Shown here: in pieces, positions 40,767 to 48,589 of the stretch
How positions within the stretch are numbered: the stretch's first letter is position 1
Layout of the letters: every line of letters begins with the position of its first letter
Source: Bradyrhizobium amphicarpaeae
GTDB taxonomy: Bacteria > Pseudomonadota > Alphaproteobacteria > Rhizobiales > Xanthobacteraceae
Assembly (NCBI RefSeq): GCF_002266435.3
Contig: NZ_CP029426.2
Span: 3,936,001-4,000,000 of the forward strand
Length of the DNA: 64,000 nucleotides
Direction: 5' to 3'
Notes under the pieces: model-generated
What the model was told of the DNA's origin: nothing
Database searches by the model: none
What the model saw: the letters and a program-made list of their open reading frames with translations, nothing else
Position numbers and translations under genes: made by a program

Positions 40767-43700
40767 CTACAGCTGCTGCACGTCCACCACGCCCGCGACC
40801 GCCTTGATCGCACCGGCGATCTGGGGCGAGACCTTGAAGCGGCCGGGCAGCTTCATCTCGACCTCGGTCTCGAGGTCGAGCATCATTACCAGCGAGACCT
40901 CGCCGTCGCCATTGGAGCGCGGTGTGATGCCGGGACTGCCGACTTTCGGCGCGGCGCCGTTCGCGGCGGCCATGTCGGGGCCGGCCAGACGCTTGGCGAT
41001 CGAGTCCAGCGGCTTGGTGTCGCGCACGAAGATGCGCAGGCCCTTCTGCGTCTTGGCGGCGGCGTCGTCCAGCGGCTCGGCATGCAGCACGCGGGCGCGG
41101 ACGTCCTCGCCCTGCAGCTCGGCACCGAGCTGAAGCAGCACGGCAGCGCCCGGCTCCAGCACGTCGCGATATTGCGCAAGGCCTTCGGAGAACAGCACCG
41201 CCTCGAAATGGCCGGTGGGATCCGAGAGCCCCATGATGCCCATCTTGTTGCCGGTCTTGGTGCGCCGCTCCATGCGCGAGACCACGGTCGCCGCCACCTT
41301 GCCGGCGGTGGCGCCGGTCTTCACCGCGCGGGAGAACTCGGCCCATGACTGCACCCGCAGCCGCTTCAGCACGGTGGCGTAATCGTCGAGCGGATGGCCC
41401 GACAGGAAGAAGCCGACGGCGTCGTATTCGCGGCGGAGCTTTTCGGCCGGCAACCACGGTTCGATCTGCGGCAGCATGATGGTCGGCGCATCCGCCGACA
41501 TGCCGAACATGTCGTTCTGGCCGATGGTCTCGGCCTGGTGCGCGCGCTGGCAGGCGGCGAGAATCGAATCGGCGCCGGCAAACACGCGGGCGCGGTTCGG
41601 CTCCAGCGTGTCGAAGGCGCCGGCGGCGGCGAGACTCTCGATGATGCGCTTGTTGATCGCGCGCGGATTGACCCGTGCCGCGAAGTCGGCGAGCGAGGTG
41701 AACAATCCCCGCTTGGCGCGCTCCTCGATGATCTGCTCGATCGCCTGGATGCCGACGCCCTTCAGCGCTGCGAGCGCGTAATAGATGACCTTGTCGCCGA
41801 CCTCGAAGGTCGCGCCGGAACGGTTGATGTTCGGCGGCTCGACCTTGATGCCGAGGCGCTGCGCCTCGGAGCGGAATTCGGACAGCTTGTCGGTGTTGTT
41901 CAGATCGAGCGTCATCGACGCCGCGATGAATTCCACCGGATAATGCGCCTTCATGTAGGCGGTGTGATAGGACACCAGCGCATAGGCCGCCGCGTGGCTC
42001 TTGTTGAAGCCGTAGTCGGCGAATTTGGCGAGCAGCTCGAAGATGGTCTCGGCCTGCCCCTTCGGCACGCCGTTCTTGACCGCGCCAGCGACGAAGATGT
42101 CGCGCTGCTTGTCCATCTCGGCGCGGATCTTCTTGCCCATGGCGCGGCGCAGCAGGTCGGCGTCGCCGAGCGAATAGCCCGACATCACCTGCGCGATCTG
42201 CATCACCTGTTCCTGGTAGATGATGACGCCGAAGGTTTCCTTGAGGATCGGCTCCAGCACGGGATGGAGATATTCCGGCTCCTCGTCGCCATGCTTGCGC
42301 GCGCAATAGGTCGGGATGTTGGCCATCGGACCCGGGCGATACAGCGCCACCAGCGCGATGATGTCCTCGAAACGGTCGGGGCGCATGTCGACCAGCGCGC
42401 GCCGCATGCCCTGGCTTTCAACCTGGAACACGCCGACCACCTCGCCGCGCGCCAGCATCTGGTAGCTCTCGGCGTCGTCGATCGGCAGCGTGGCGAGATC
42501 GACGTCGATGTTGCGCGGCTTGAGCAGCTTGCAGGCGACGTCGAGCACGGTCAGCGTCTTCAGGCCGAGGAAGTCGAACTTCACGAGGCCCGCCGGCTCG
42601 ACCCATTTCATGTTGAACTGGGTCACCGGCATGTCGGATTTGGGATCGCGGTAGAGCGGCACGAGCTCGCTCAAGGGGCGATCGCCGATCACGATGCCGG
42701 CGGCATGCGTCGAGGCGTGGCGGGTCAGACCCTCGAGGCGCTGGGCAATGTCGAAGGCGCGCGCCACCACCGGATCCTCGTCGCGGAACGCCTGCAGTTT
42801 TGGTTCGCTCTCGATCGCGGCGGCGAGCGTCACGGGCGCCGCCGGATTCTGCGGCACCAGCTTGGTCAGCTTGTCGACCTGGCCATAGGGCATCTGCAGC
42901 ACGCGGCCGACGTCGCGCAGCACGCCGCGCGCCTGCAGCGTTCCGAACGTGATGATCTGCGCGACCTGGTCGCGGCCGTAGCGCTGCTGCACGTACTGGA
43001 TCACTTCGCCGCGGCGGTCCTGGCAGAAGTCGATGTCGAAGTCCGGCATCGAGACGCGTTCGGGATTGAGGAAGCGCTCGAACAGCAGGCCGAACTTGAT
43101 CGGATCGAGGTCGGTGATGGTCAGCGCCCAGGCGACCAGCGAGCCTGCGCCGGAGCCGCGGCCCGGCCCGACCGGAATGCCCTGGCTCTTCGCCCATTTG
43201 ATGAAGTCGGACACGATCAGGAAGTAGCCCGCGTATTTCATCCGCAGGATGACGTCGAGTTCGAACGCCAGGCGCTTGCTGTAATCCTCGTCCGTCATGC
43301 CCTGCGACAGGCCGTGGACCCGCAGGCGGTTGGCGAGCCCCTCCTCCGCCTGGCGCTTCAGTTCCGCCGCCTCCACCGCGGCGGCGTCCGAACTCTGCGC
43401 GGCGCCGACGGTGAAGAACGGCAGGATCGGCTTGCGCGTCATCGGGCGGAACGAGCAGCGCTCGGCGATCTCCACCGTCGAAGCCAGCGCTTCCGGAATG
43501 TCGGCGAACAGCACCGCCATCTCCGCGCGCGTCTTGAAGCGATGATCGGGCGTGAGCTGCTCGCGCTCGGTCTCGGCGATCAGCCGCCCGCCGGCGATGC
43601 AGAGCAGCGCGTCATGGGCTTCGTAATCGTCGGTCGCGGCGAAATACGGCTCGTTGGTCGCGACCAGCGGCAGTCCCTTGGCGTAGGCGATGTCGATCAG

Positions 43701-44270
43701 GCCGCTCTCGACGCGCCGCTCCTTCTCGGTGTTGTGGCGCTGCAATTCGATGTAGAGGCGATCGCCGAACAGGCCGGCCAGGCGCTCGCAGCGCAGCGCG
43801 GCCAGTTCGGCATAACCGCCGGCAAGTGCCAGCGAGATCGGCCCGTCCGGCCCGCCCGTCAGCGCGATCAGTCCCTCGGTTTCACCCTCGAACCAGTCGA
43901 ACTTGATGAACGGCGCATGGCTGTCGGGCGTCTCCATGAACGCGCGCGAGTTCAGCCGCATCAGGCTGCGATAGCCGCGCTCCTGCGCGGCCAGCAGCAC
44001 CACGCGCGACGGCCCGATCGCGTTGCGCGCGTTCGGGTCCTGGTCGCCGAAATCGATCGCCAGTTCGCAGCCGACGATCGGCTGGATGCCGGAGCCCGCC
44101 ATCTTGTCGGAGAATTCCAGCGCGCCGAACAGATTGTCGGTGTCGGTCAGCGCCAGCGCCGGCTGGTGGTCCTTCTTGGCAAGCTCGGCCAGCTTGGCGA
44201 TCTTGATCGAGCCCTTGAGCAGCGAATAGGCCGAGTGAACGTGAAGGTGGACAAATCCGGCGCTCGGCAT
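40767..44270 (-). CDS. dnaE: DNA polymerase III alpha subunit (replicative, DnaE1)
   Basis: Main replicative polymerase, 1167 residues. PHP domain at the N-terminus (His8, His10, His12 in VHLHVHSAYSLLKGS), palm with catalytic Asp410, Asp412 and Asp414 (MPDFDIDF), the beta-clamp-binding and HhH regions, and a C-terminal OB domain. N-terminus and length fit DnaE1 rather than the SOS mutase DnaE2. 229 bases downstream of the SOS-controlled small gene on the same strand, with no terminator seen between, so damage-dependent read-through is possible. Confidence 0.96.
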   Translation of the reverse strand: MPSAGFVHLHVHSAYSLLKGSIKIAKLAELAKKDHQPALALTDTDNLFGALEFSDKMAGSGIQPIVGCELAIDFGDQDPNARNAIGPSRVVLLAAQERGYRSLMRLNSRAFMETPDSHAPFIKFDWFEGETEGLIALTGGPDGPISLALAGGYAELAALRCERLAGLFGDRLYIELQRHNTEKERRVESGLIDIAYAKGLPLVATNEPYFAATDDYEAHDALLCIAGGRLIAETEREQLTPDHRFKTRAEMAVLFADIPEALASTVEIAERCSFRPMTRKPILPFFTVGAAQSSDAAAVEAAELKRQAEEGLANRLRVHGLSQGMTDEDYSKRLAFELDVILRMKYAGYFLIVSDFIKWAKSQGIPVGPGRGSGAGSLVAWALTITDLDPIKFGLLFERFLNPERVSMPDFDIDFCQDRRGEVIQYVQQRYGRDQVAQIITFGTLQARGVLRDVGRVLQMPYGQVDKLTKLVPQNPAAPVTLAAAIESEPKLQAFRDEDPVVARAFDIAQRLEGLTRHASTHAAGIVIGDRPLSELVPLYRDPKSDMPVTQFNMKWVEPAGLVKFDFLGLKTLTVLDVACKLLKPRNIDVDLATLPIDDAESYQMLARGEVVGVFQVESQGMRRALVDMRPDRFEDIIALVALYRPGPMANIPTYCARKHGDEEPEYLHPVLEPILKETFGVIIYQEQVMQIAQVMSGYSLGDADLLRRAMGKKIRAEMDKQRDIFVAGAVKNGVPKGQAETIFELLAKFADYGFNKSHAAAYALVSYHTAYMKAHYPVEFIAASMTLDLNNTDKLSEFRSEAQRLGIKVEPPNINRSGATFEVGDKVIYYALAALKGVGIQAIEQIIEERAKRGLFTSLADFAARVNPRAINKRIIESLAAAGAFDTLEPNRARVFAGADSILAACQRAHQAETIGQNDMFGMSADAPTIMLPQIEPWLPAEKLRREYDAVGFFLSGHPLDDYATVLKRLRVQSWAEFSRAVKTGATAGKVAATVVSRMERRTKTGNKMGIMGLSDPTGHFEAVLFSEGLAQYRDVLEPGAAVLLQLGAELQGEDVRARVLHAEPLDDAAAKTQKGLRIFVRDTKPLDSIAKRLAGPDMAAANGAAPKVGSPGITPRSNGDGEVSLVMMLDLETEVEMKLPGRFKVSPQIAGAIKAVAGVVDVQQL

Positions 44271-44499
44271 GATCGCGTGACGGCCTCTGGCAGATGAAAT
44301 GGAGCGGTCGCCGGCACCAGGGGGATGTCAGGGAGGTCCATCGGAGAATCCGCCCCGCCTTCCGCCCGCCTTTGCCGACTCGCCCCGTAATGGTGGGGCG
44401 TCACCGCGCCAGAGTCCACGCCGGAGCGGCCGCTTCGCCGCGTCGTCCCGCTTTTCCCCAAGTGGGTCGCGGGGAGGTTCACCGCCTGGAACCGCAGCG

Positions 44500-44598
44500 T
44501 CAGAGCTGCGGTATGACCTGGGCCCAGATCGCGATCATTCCGACGAACAGCGTGATCGACGCCAGTGCGGCTGCCTCTTCCACGAAAACCCTGAACAT
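44500..44598 (-). CDS. 32-residue single-helix membrane peptide under LexA control
   Basis: Short gene encoding a peptide that starts MFRVFVEEAAALASITLF and ends AQVIPQL. Residues about 9-28 form one hydrophobic helix; the N-terminus carries Arg3 then Glu7-Glu8. Strong ribosome-binding site AAGGGAG seven bases before the ATG. Its promoter (-35 TTGACT, 17-base spacer, -10 AACAAT) is overlapped by two perfect LexA boxes, so it should be DNA-damage inducible. By size, topology and control it resembles SidA of Caulobacter (29 residues, SOS-induced division inhibitor) or TisB-type toxins; no sequence identity is claimed. Confidence 0.8.
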   Translation of the reverse strand: MFRVFVEEAAALASITLFVGMIAIWAQVIPQL

Positions 44599-44615
44599 GG
44601 CTTGCTCCCTTGTTG

Positions 44616-44630
44616 GAACGTATGAAGAAC
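44616..44630 (-). promoter_or_regulatory. LexA box 1 of the small SOS gene
   Basis: Perfect GAAC-N7-GAAC (read on the plus strand; orientation relative to the gene is reversed), 17 bases upstream of the ATG and directly downstream of the -10, covering the predicted transcription start. Confidence 0.85.
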
Positions 44631-44659
44631 ATTGTTCTCATTTTGTTCTATGGAGTCAA
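44631..44659 (-). promoter_or_regulatory. promoter of the small SOS gene
   Basis: Minus strand: TTGACT at 44659-44654 (five of six), exactly 17 bases, AACAAT at 44636-44631 (four of six). Leader about 25 bases. Spacer and -10 lie within LexA box 2. Confidence 0.7.
44634..44648 (-). promoter_or_regulatory. LexA box 2 of the small SOS gene
   Basis: GTTC-N7-GTTC on the plus strand, which is perfect GAAC-N7-GAAC on the coding strand. Three bases from box 1 and facing it. Lies between the -35 and -10, an ideal repression position. Confidence 0.85.
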
Positions 44660-44711
44660 GCGCGCCGGACGACCTCCCATGGCCATGGTTAACTCGCTGA
44701 ATTCACCCAAT

Positions 44712-44741
44712 AAAAAAGCCCCGGCCGAGGCCGGGGCTTTT
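44712..44741 (-). terminator. rho-independent terminator of the outer-membrane protein gene
   Basis: Stem AAAAGCCCCGG/CCGGGGCTTTT (44714-44724 with 44731-44741), six-base loop, with six T on the minus strand. It starts 29 bases after the stop of the beta-barrel gene. Nearly symmetric, so it could also work on the plus strand. Confidence 0.88.
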
Positions 44742-44769
44742 CCACGCGCGCTCAGAAGAGCGTTTTGTC

Positions 44770-45492
44770 TCAGTAACGGCCGAGCATCGGGCCGCCGAAC
44801 TTGTAGTTCAGGCGGACGAGGCCCATGTCGACGTCCTGCTTGACGTTGACGGCCAGAACACCGGCCGGGCCGGTCAGGTTGCGGTCGTTGCCACCGAGGA
44901 AGATGTGGTTGTACTCGGCGCCAATCGACCAGTTCGGGGCGAAACCGAACTCGAGGCCTGCGCCGACGGTGCCACCCCAACGGGTGTCGTTGGCCGATGC
45001 CAGCGACACGCCGCCGAACGAAGTGTCGTACTTGGTGCCGACCACAGCCGCACCGCCCTTGACGTAGAGCAGGACGTTGTTCCAGGCGTAGCCGACCTGG
45101 CCGGTGATCAGACCGAACGAATCGATCTTGGTGCTGTTGGTGTTGCCGGTGAGCGCGCCGACATGGCTGCCCGAGAAGTCGGCCCAGTTGCCCTGGCCTT
45201 CCACGCCGAACACGAACTGGCCGGATTGCATGCGATAGCCGATCTGGCCACCAACCGTGCCGCCGGTCGCATCGTGCGAACCATCACGGCCGAAACCGAC
45301 CAGGTCCCATTTCGCGCTCGACGAACCGCCGCCGCCGTTGATACCGATGTAGAAGCCGCTCCAGTCATAAATCGCGGCGACCATCGCGGGCGCCTTGGTG
45401 TAAGGCCGTGCTGCGAGATCAGCAGCAAGCGCCGGCGCGGTCGCGCTCAGCGCGACGAGGCTCACAGCCGCAAGCAACAAGTTCTTATTCAT
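44770..45492 (-). CDS. outer membrane beta-barrel protein (Omp25/RopB-like)
   Basis: 240 residues. Cleavable signal peptide (NKNLLLAAVSLVALSATAPA, ending ALA-ADLAA), then PYTKAP and YDWSGFYIGINGGGG, the standard start of the small eight-stranded barrel family abundant in Bradyrhizobium. Alternating strands such as GGQIGYRMQSGQFVFGVEG and LLYVKGGAAV continue to the end (LVRLNYKFGGPMLGRY). Such proteins are structural surface proteins; no specific function known. Followed by a strong terminator. Divergent from the DUF3551 genes. Confidence 0.9.
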   Translation of the reverse strand: MNKNLLLAAVSLVALSATAPALAADLAARPYTKAPAMVAAIYDWSGFYIGINGGGGSSSAKWDLVGFGRDGSHDATGGTVGGQIGYRMQSGQFVFGVEGQGNWADFSGSHVGALTGNTNSTKIDSFGLITGQVGYAWNNVLLYVKGGAAVVGTKYDTSFGGVSLASANDTRWGGTVGAGLEFGFAPNWSIGAEYNHIFLGGNDRNLTGPAGVLAVNVKQDVDMGLVRLNYKFGGPMLGRY

Positions 45493-45603
45493 TTGAGTCC
45501 CGTTCCAGTTTCGTCGTGAGGCCCCCAGGCCGTGGGTTGGTCATAACAGCGATCGACGGAATTGCTGTAACCTCGACGCCACAGTTCGCTCCAAAGGCCC
45601 GCG

Positions 45604-45617
45604 CTTCATTAATGAAG
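45604..45617. promoter_or_regulatory. 14-base palindrome in the omp/DUF3551 divergent region
   Basis: Perfect palindrome CTTCATTAATGAAG, AT-rich, about 110 bases upstream of the omp ATG and 130 bases upstream of the DUF3551 ATG. Candidate operator for either gene; no regulator is encoded nearby. Confidence 0.4.
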
Positions 45618-45745
45618 ATTTATCAGCGCGCTCTGGAAACCCTTTGAAACAAGTGTTTTCTGTAGTTCCATTGGCGGCGACACGAGATAAGTTGCAGGCG
45701 CGCGTAACAACGTCGCGCGCACATTCGCGTGATGGAGAACTGAAA

Positions 45746-46066
45746 ATGCGCAGACGACTCGCCCTCCCCATTGTCGCCACACTTTCGCTCGGACTCGCCA
45801 CATTTGCACTCGTGTCAGGTGCTTCCACACCTGCGCGCGCGTTCGGAACTCACCATCCCTTCTGCCTCACCGGCGATGAATGGCCGGGCCTGAGCAATTG
45901 CAGGTTCGACACCTACGCGCAGTGTCAGGCGAGCGCATCGGGACGCGCGCTGACCTGCATCGCCAATCCGTATTTCGCAGGTCAAAGCGACGACCCCTAC
46001 GCCTACCAGAATCGTCCGCGCGTGCGGACACCGGGTTATTCGCCCGGCTCCTACCTGCCGCGCTGA
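45746..46066 (+). CDS. DUF3551 secreted protein
   Basis: 106 residues from ATG 45746 (GGAG nine bases before). Signal peptide of about 32 residues (RRRLALPIVATLSLGLATFA, cleavage after ARA). Mature part has the DUF3551 pattern: Cys, then NCRFDTYAQCQASASGRALTC and NPYF, with four Cys that may form disulfides. The C-terminal 30 residues are Tyr/Pro/Arg-rich. Function unknown; these small proteins are abundant and often duplicated in Bradyrhizobium. The frame is open 34 codons further upstream but lacks any start signal. Confidence 0.8.
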   Translation: MRRRLALPIVATLSLGLATFALVSGASTPARAFGTHHPFCLTGDEWPGLSNCRFDTYAQCQASASGRALTCIANPYFAGQSDDPYAYQNRPRVRTPGYSPGSYLPR

Positions 46067-46067
46067 G

Positions 46068-46316
46068 ATGCCCAGCGCGCGCCTCGCACTGGCCGTAACC
46101 GGCCTGCTCCTCGCGGACGGAACTGCACGCGCGCAAACCTACGATCCGAGCTATCCCGTGTGCATGCAGATCTACGGCCCCGTCGGCTATTTCGACTGCC
46201 GCTACGGCACGCTCGAGCAGTGCCGATTTCTCGCCGTCGGACGTTCGGCGACATGCGTGGTGAACCCGTATTTTCCGGCGAGGAAGCCCGCTCGCCGACC
46301 GCGGCCGGCCAACTAG
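46068..46316 (+). CDS. second DUF3551 secreted protein
   Basis: 82 residues, one base after the first DUF3551 gene (TGAGATG), so they are translationally coupled. Signal peptide MPSARLALAVTGLLLADGTA, then YPVCMQIYGPVGYFDCRYGT, LEQCRFLAVGRSATCVVNPY: the same Cys pattern as its neighbour in a shorter protein, with a basic tail (ARKPARRPRPAN). A tandem paralogue; sequence identity outside the Cys framework is modest, so the duplication is old. Confidence 0.78.
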   Translation: MPSARLALAVTGLLLADGTARAQTYDPSYPVCMQIYGPVGYFDCRYGTLEQCRFLAVGRSATCVVNPYFPARKPARRPRPAN

Positions 46317-46469
46317 CGTTGGCACATCCGGGACACTGATATGCAGTCGGCGCTTCGCCGGCGCTGCGGTGTTGACGCGGACGGATCCGGGTTTAAGTAC
46401 GGGAGAAATCTTGCAGGGGTGGCGACGTTGGCTGGGCTGGTTCCCGTTGACGCCACCAATGCAGGACAC

Positions 46470-47735
46470 ATGACGATTTCGCCTCAAGCGACCTCGCGCC
46501 GCGCAAGACCGACCTCGGCTTCAGCGCCCCGTCACCTCGCCATCGTCCTGTTCTCGCTCGCCATGGGCGGCTTTGCGATCGGAACCACCGAATTCGCATC
46601 GATGAGCCTGCTGCCGTTCTTCGCCGCCGACCTCGGCGTGGACGAGCCGACCGCGGGACACGCGATCAGCGCCTATGCGCTCGGCGTCGTGCTAGGCGCG
46701 CCATTGATCGCCGTGCTCGGCGCGCGGTTCGCGCGGCGCACGCAGCTGCTGGTGCTGATGGCTGTGTTCGCGCTTGGCAATGCGCTCACCGCGCTGGCAC
46801 CCGGCTTTGGCTCGATGATCGCGGCCCGTTTTCTTGCGGGGCTGCCGCACGGCGCCTATTTCGGCATCGCCGCGCTCGTCGCCGCCTCGCTGGTTCCGCA
46901 GCATCGTCGCTCGCAGGCGATCGGCCATGTGATGCTCGGCCTGACCTGCGCCACCATCATCGGTGTGCCCCTGGCCAATCTGATCGGCCAGGCGGTCGGC
47001 TGGCGCGCGAGCTTCGGCCTGGTGTCGGTGCTGGCGCTGCTCACGATGTTGTTGTGCGCCCTGTTCGCGCCAATTGATCAGGCCGGCAGGTCGGATCCGC
47101 TGCGCGAGCTCGGCGCGCTCAGAAGCGGCCGCGTCTGGATCACGCTGGCGATCGGCGCCGTCGGCTTCGGCGGCATGTTCGCGGTCTACACTTACCTGGC
47201 GACGACGCTGATCGAGGTCACCAAGGTCAGTCCCGCCGTCATTCCGTTCTTCCTTGCGGTGTTCGGCATCGGGGCCACGCTCGGCAATCTGTTCGTTCCG
47301 CGCTTTGCCGACCGCGCCTTGATGCCGACCGCGGGTTGCATCCTGCTGCTTGCAGCCGTGGCGCTGCTGGTGTTTCCGCTTGTCGCCGGCAATGCCTGGC
47401 TGCTCGCGGCCGACATCTTCGCAATCGGCGCCAGCGTCTCGCTCGGCGCCATCCTGCAGACGCGGCTGATGGACGTCGCCGGAGACGCGCAGGCGCTTGC
47501 CGCCGCGCTGAACCATTCGGCGTTCAACACCGCCAATGCGCTCGGTCCATTTCTCGGCGGCCTGGCCATCCGCGCAGGGTTCGGCTGGACCTCCACCGGT
47601 CCTGTCGGCGCCGCGCTCGCGCTGCTCGGTTTCCTGATCTGGATCGTGGCCTGGCGTGACGCCGGCTTTACCTCAGGCGAGGCGATGCCCCCGGCGAGCC
47701 GCGCTGCTCCAACCCGGAACGCTTCGGCGGCTTGA
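46470..47735 (+). CDS. MFS transporter, DHA1 family
   Basis: Proton-driven exporter, 421 residues from ATG 46470 with AGGA upstream, 12 membrane helices. N-terminal helix pattern GGFAIGTTEFASMSLLPFFA and the loop-2-3 region GARFARRTQLL, plus LAGLPHGAYFGIAALVAA, match the AraJ/PbuE-like drug, sugar or nucleoside efflux group. The substrate is not evident. Convergent with the methionine aminopeptidase gene, 19 bases apart. A frame extension to 46341 is not supported. Confidence 0.88.
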   Translation: MTISPQATSRRARPTSASAPRHLAIVLFSLAMGGFAIGTTEFASMSLLPFFAADLGVDEPTAGHAISAYALGVVLGAPLIAVLGARFARRTQLLVLMAVFALGNALTALAPGFGSMIAARFLAGLPHGAYFGIAALVAASLVPQHRRSQAIGHVMLGLTCATIIGVPLANLIGQAVGWRASFGLVSVLALLTMLLCALFAPIDQAGRSDPLRELGALRSGRVWITLAIGAVGFGGMFAVYTYLATTLIEVTKVSPAVIPFFLAVFGIGATLGNLFVPRFADRALMPTAGCILLLAAVALLVFPLVAGNAWLLAADIFAIGASVSLGAILQTRLMDVAGDAQALAAALNHSAFNTANALGPFLGGLAIRAGFGWTSTGPVGAALALLGFLIWIVAWRDAGFTSGEAMPPASRAAPTRNASAA

Positions 47736-47754
47736 CCACCGACCTCGGCGGCTT

Positions 47755-48504
47755 TCAGGCCGCCAACGTCACGATCAAAGGCCCGTTGCGGGTGGCGATC
47801 ACCGTGTGCTCGTACTGCACGGTCGGCGCCTCGGGGTTGCTGTAGAGCGTCCACGGGTCGTCGCCATTCTCCGCCCATTCGGCGCCCATGGAGAGGAACG
47901 GCTCGACGGTGAACACCAGGCCGTCGGTCATGATGCGGCGTTCGGAGCGATCGGGCCAGGTTGCGATCTCCGTCGGCTCCTCATGCAGCGACAGGCCGAC
48001 GCCGTGACTGGCAAGATTCCTGACCAGGCTGTAGCCCTTTTTCCGCGCGAAGGTCCCGATCGCCTGGCCGATCCCGGCAATCGGTTTGCCGGCGCCGACC
48101 TGCTGCAGGCCGGTCCACATCGCCCGCCGGCCGTCCCGGCAAAGTCGTTCGATCGCGCGGTTGACGGGCGGAACGGCGAACGAGGCTCCGGTATCGGCGA
48201 AGAAGCCGTTCTTCTCGGCCGACACGTCGATGTTCACGAGGTCGCCGCGGGCGATCCGCCGCTCGCCCGGGATGCCGTGAGCGATCTCCTCGTTCACGCT
48301 GATGCAGGTCGCCCCGGGAAACTCATAGGCCAGCTCCGGGGCGGAACGCGCGCCGGCGGCCTCCAGCAGCCCTCGTCCGATCCGGTCGAGTTCGGAGGTG
48401 GTCATGCCCGGCTCGAGCGCCTTCCCCATGGCCTCCAGCGTGGCGGCGACGATACGCCCGATCTCCTTCAGGCGCGTGAGGTCGTTGTCATCGGAGATTG
48501 TCAT
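47755..48504 (-). CDS. map: type I methionine aminopeptidase
   Basis: Removes N-terminal Met from new proteins; 249 residues from ATG 48504. All five metal ligands are present: the two Asp in NIDVSAEKNGFFADTG, His in SHGVGLSLHEEP, Glu in FTVEPFLS and Glu in VQYEHTVI. The segment ATCISVNEEIAHGIPG is typical of type Ia. Bradyrhizobium genomes usually have more than one map gene; this one, isolated from ribosomal genes, may be the secondary copy. Frame extension upstream overlaps the sensor-kinase gene and is not used. Confidence 0.92.
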   Translation of the reverse strand: MTISDDNDLTRLKEIGRIVAATLEAMGKALEPGMTTSELDRIGRGLLEAAGARSAPELAYEFPGATCISVNEEIAHGIPGERRIARGDLVNIDVSAEKNGFFADTGASFAVPPVNRAIERLCRDGRRAMWTGLQQVGAGKPIAGIGQAIGTFARKKGYSLVRNLASHGVGLSLHEEPTEIATWPDRSERRIMTDGLVFTVEPFLSMGAEWAENGDDPWTLYSNPEAPTVQYEHTVIATRNGPLIVTLAA

Positions 48505-48589
48505 GTCAGGGCTCTCGTGCGGGAGGCCTGGACATAGCGCCTGCAAAGTCGGCTTGCAAACCGGAGAGACTCCGTCGCCCGATCCTGCT

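Noticed and set aside
41394..44297. 967-codon plus-strand ORF opposite dnaE
   Set aside because: Shadow frame of GC-rich coding DNA; dnaE motifs are intact on the other strand.
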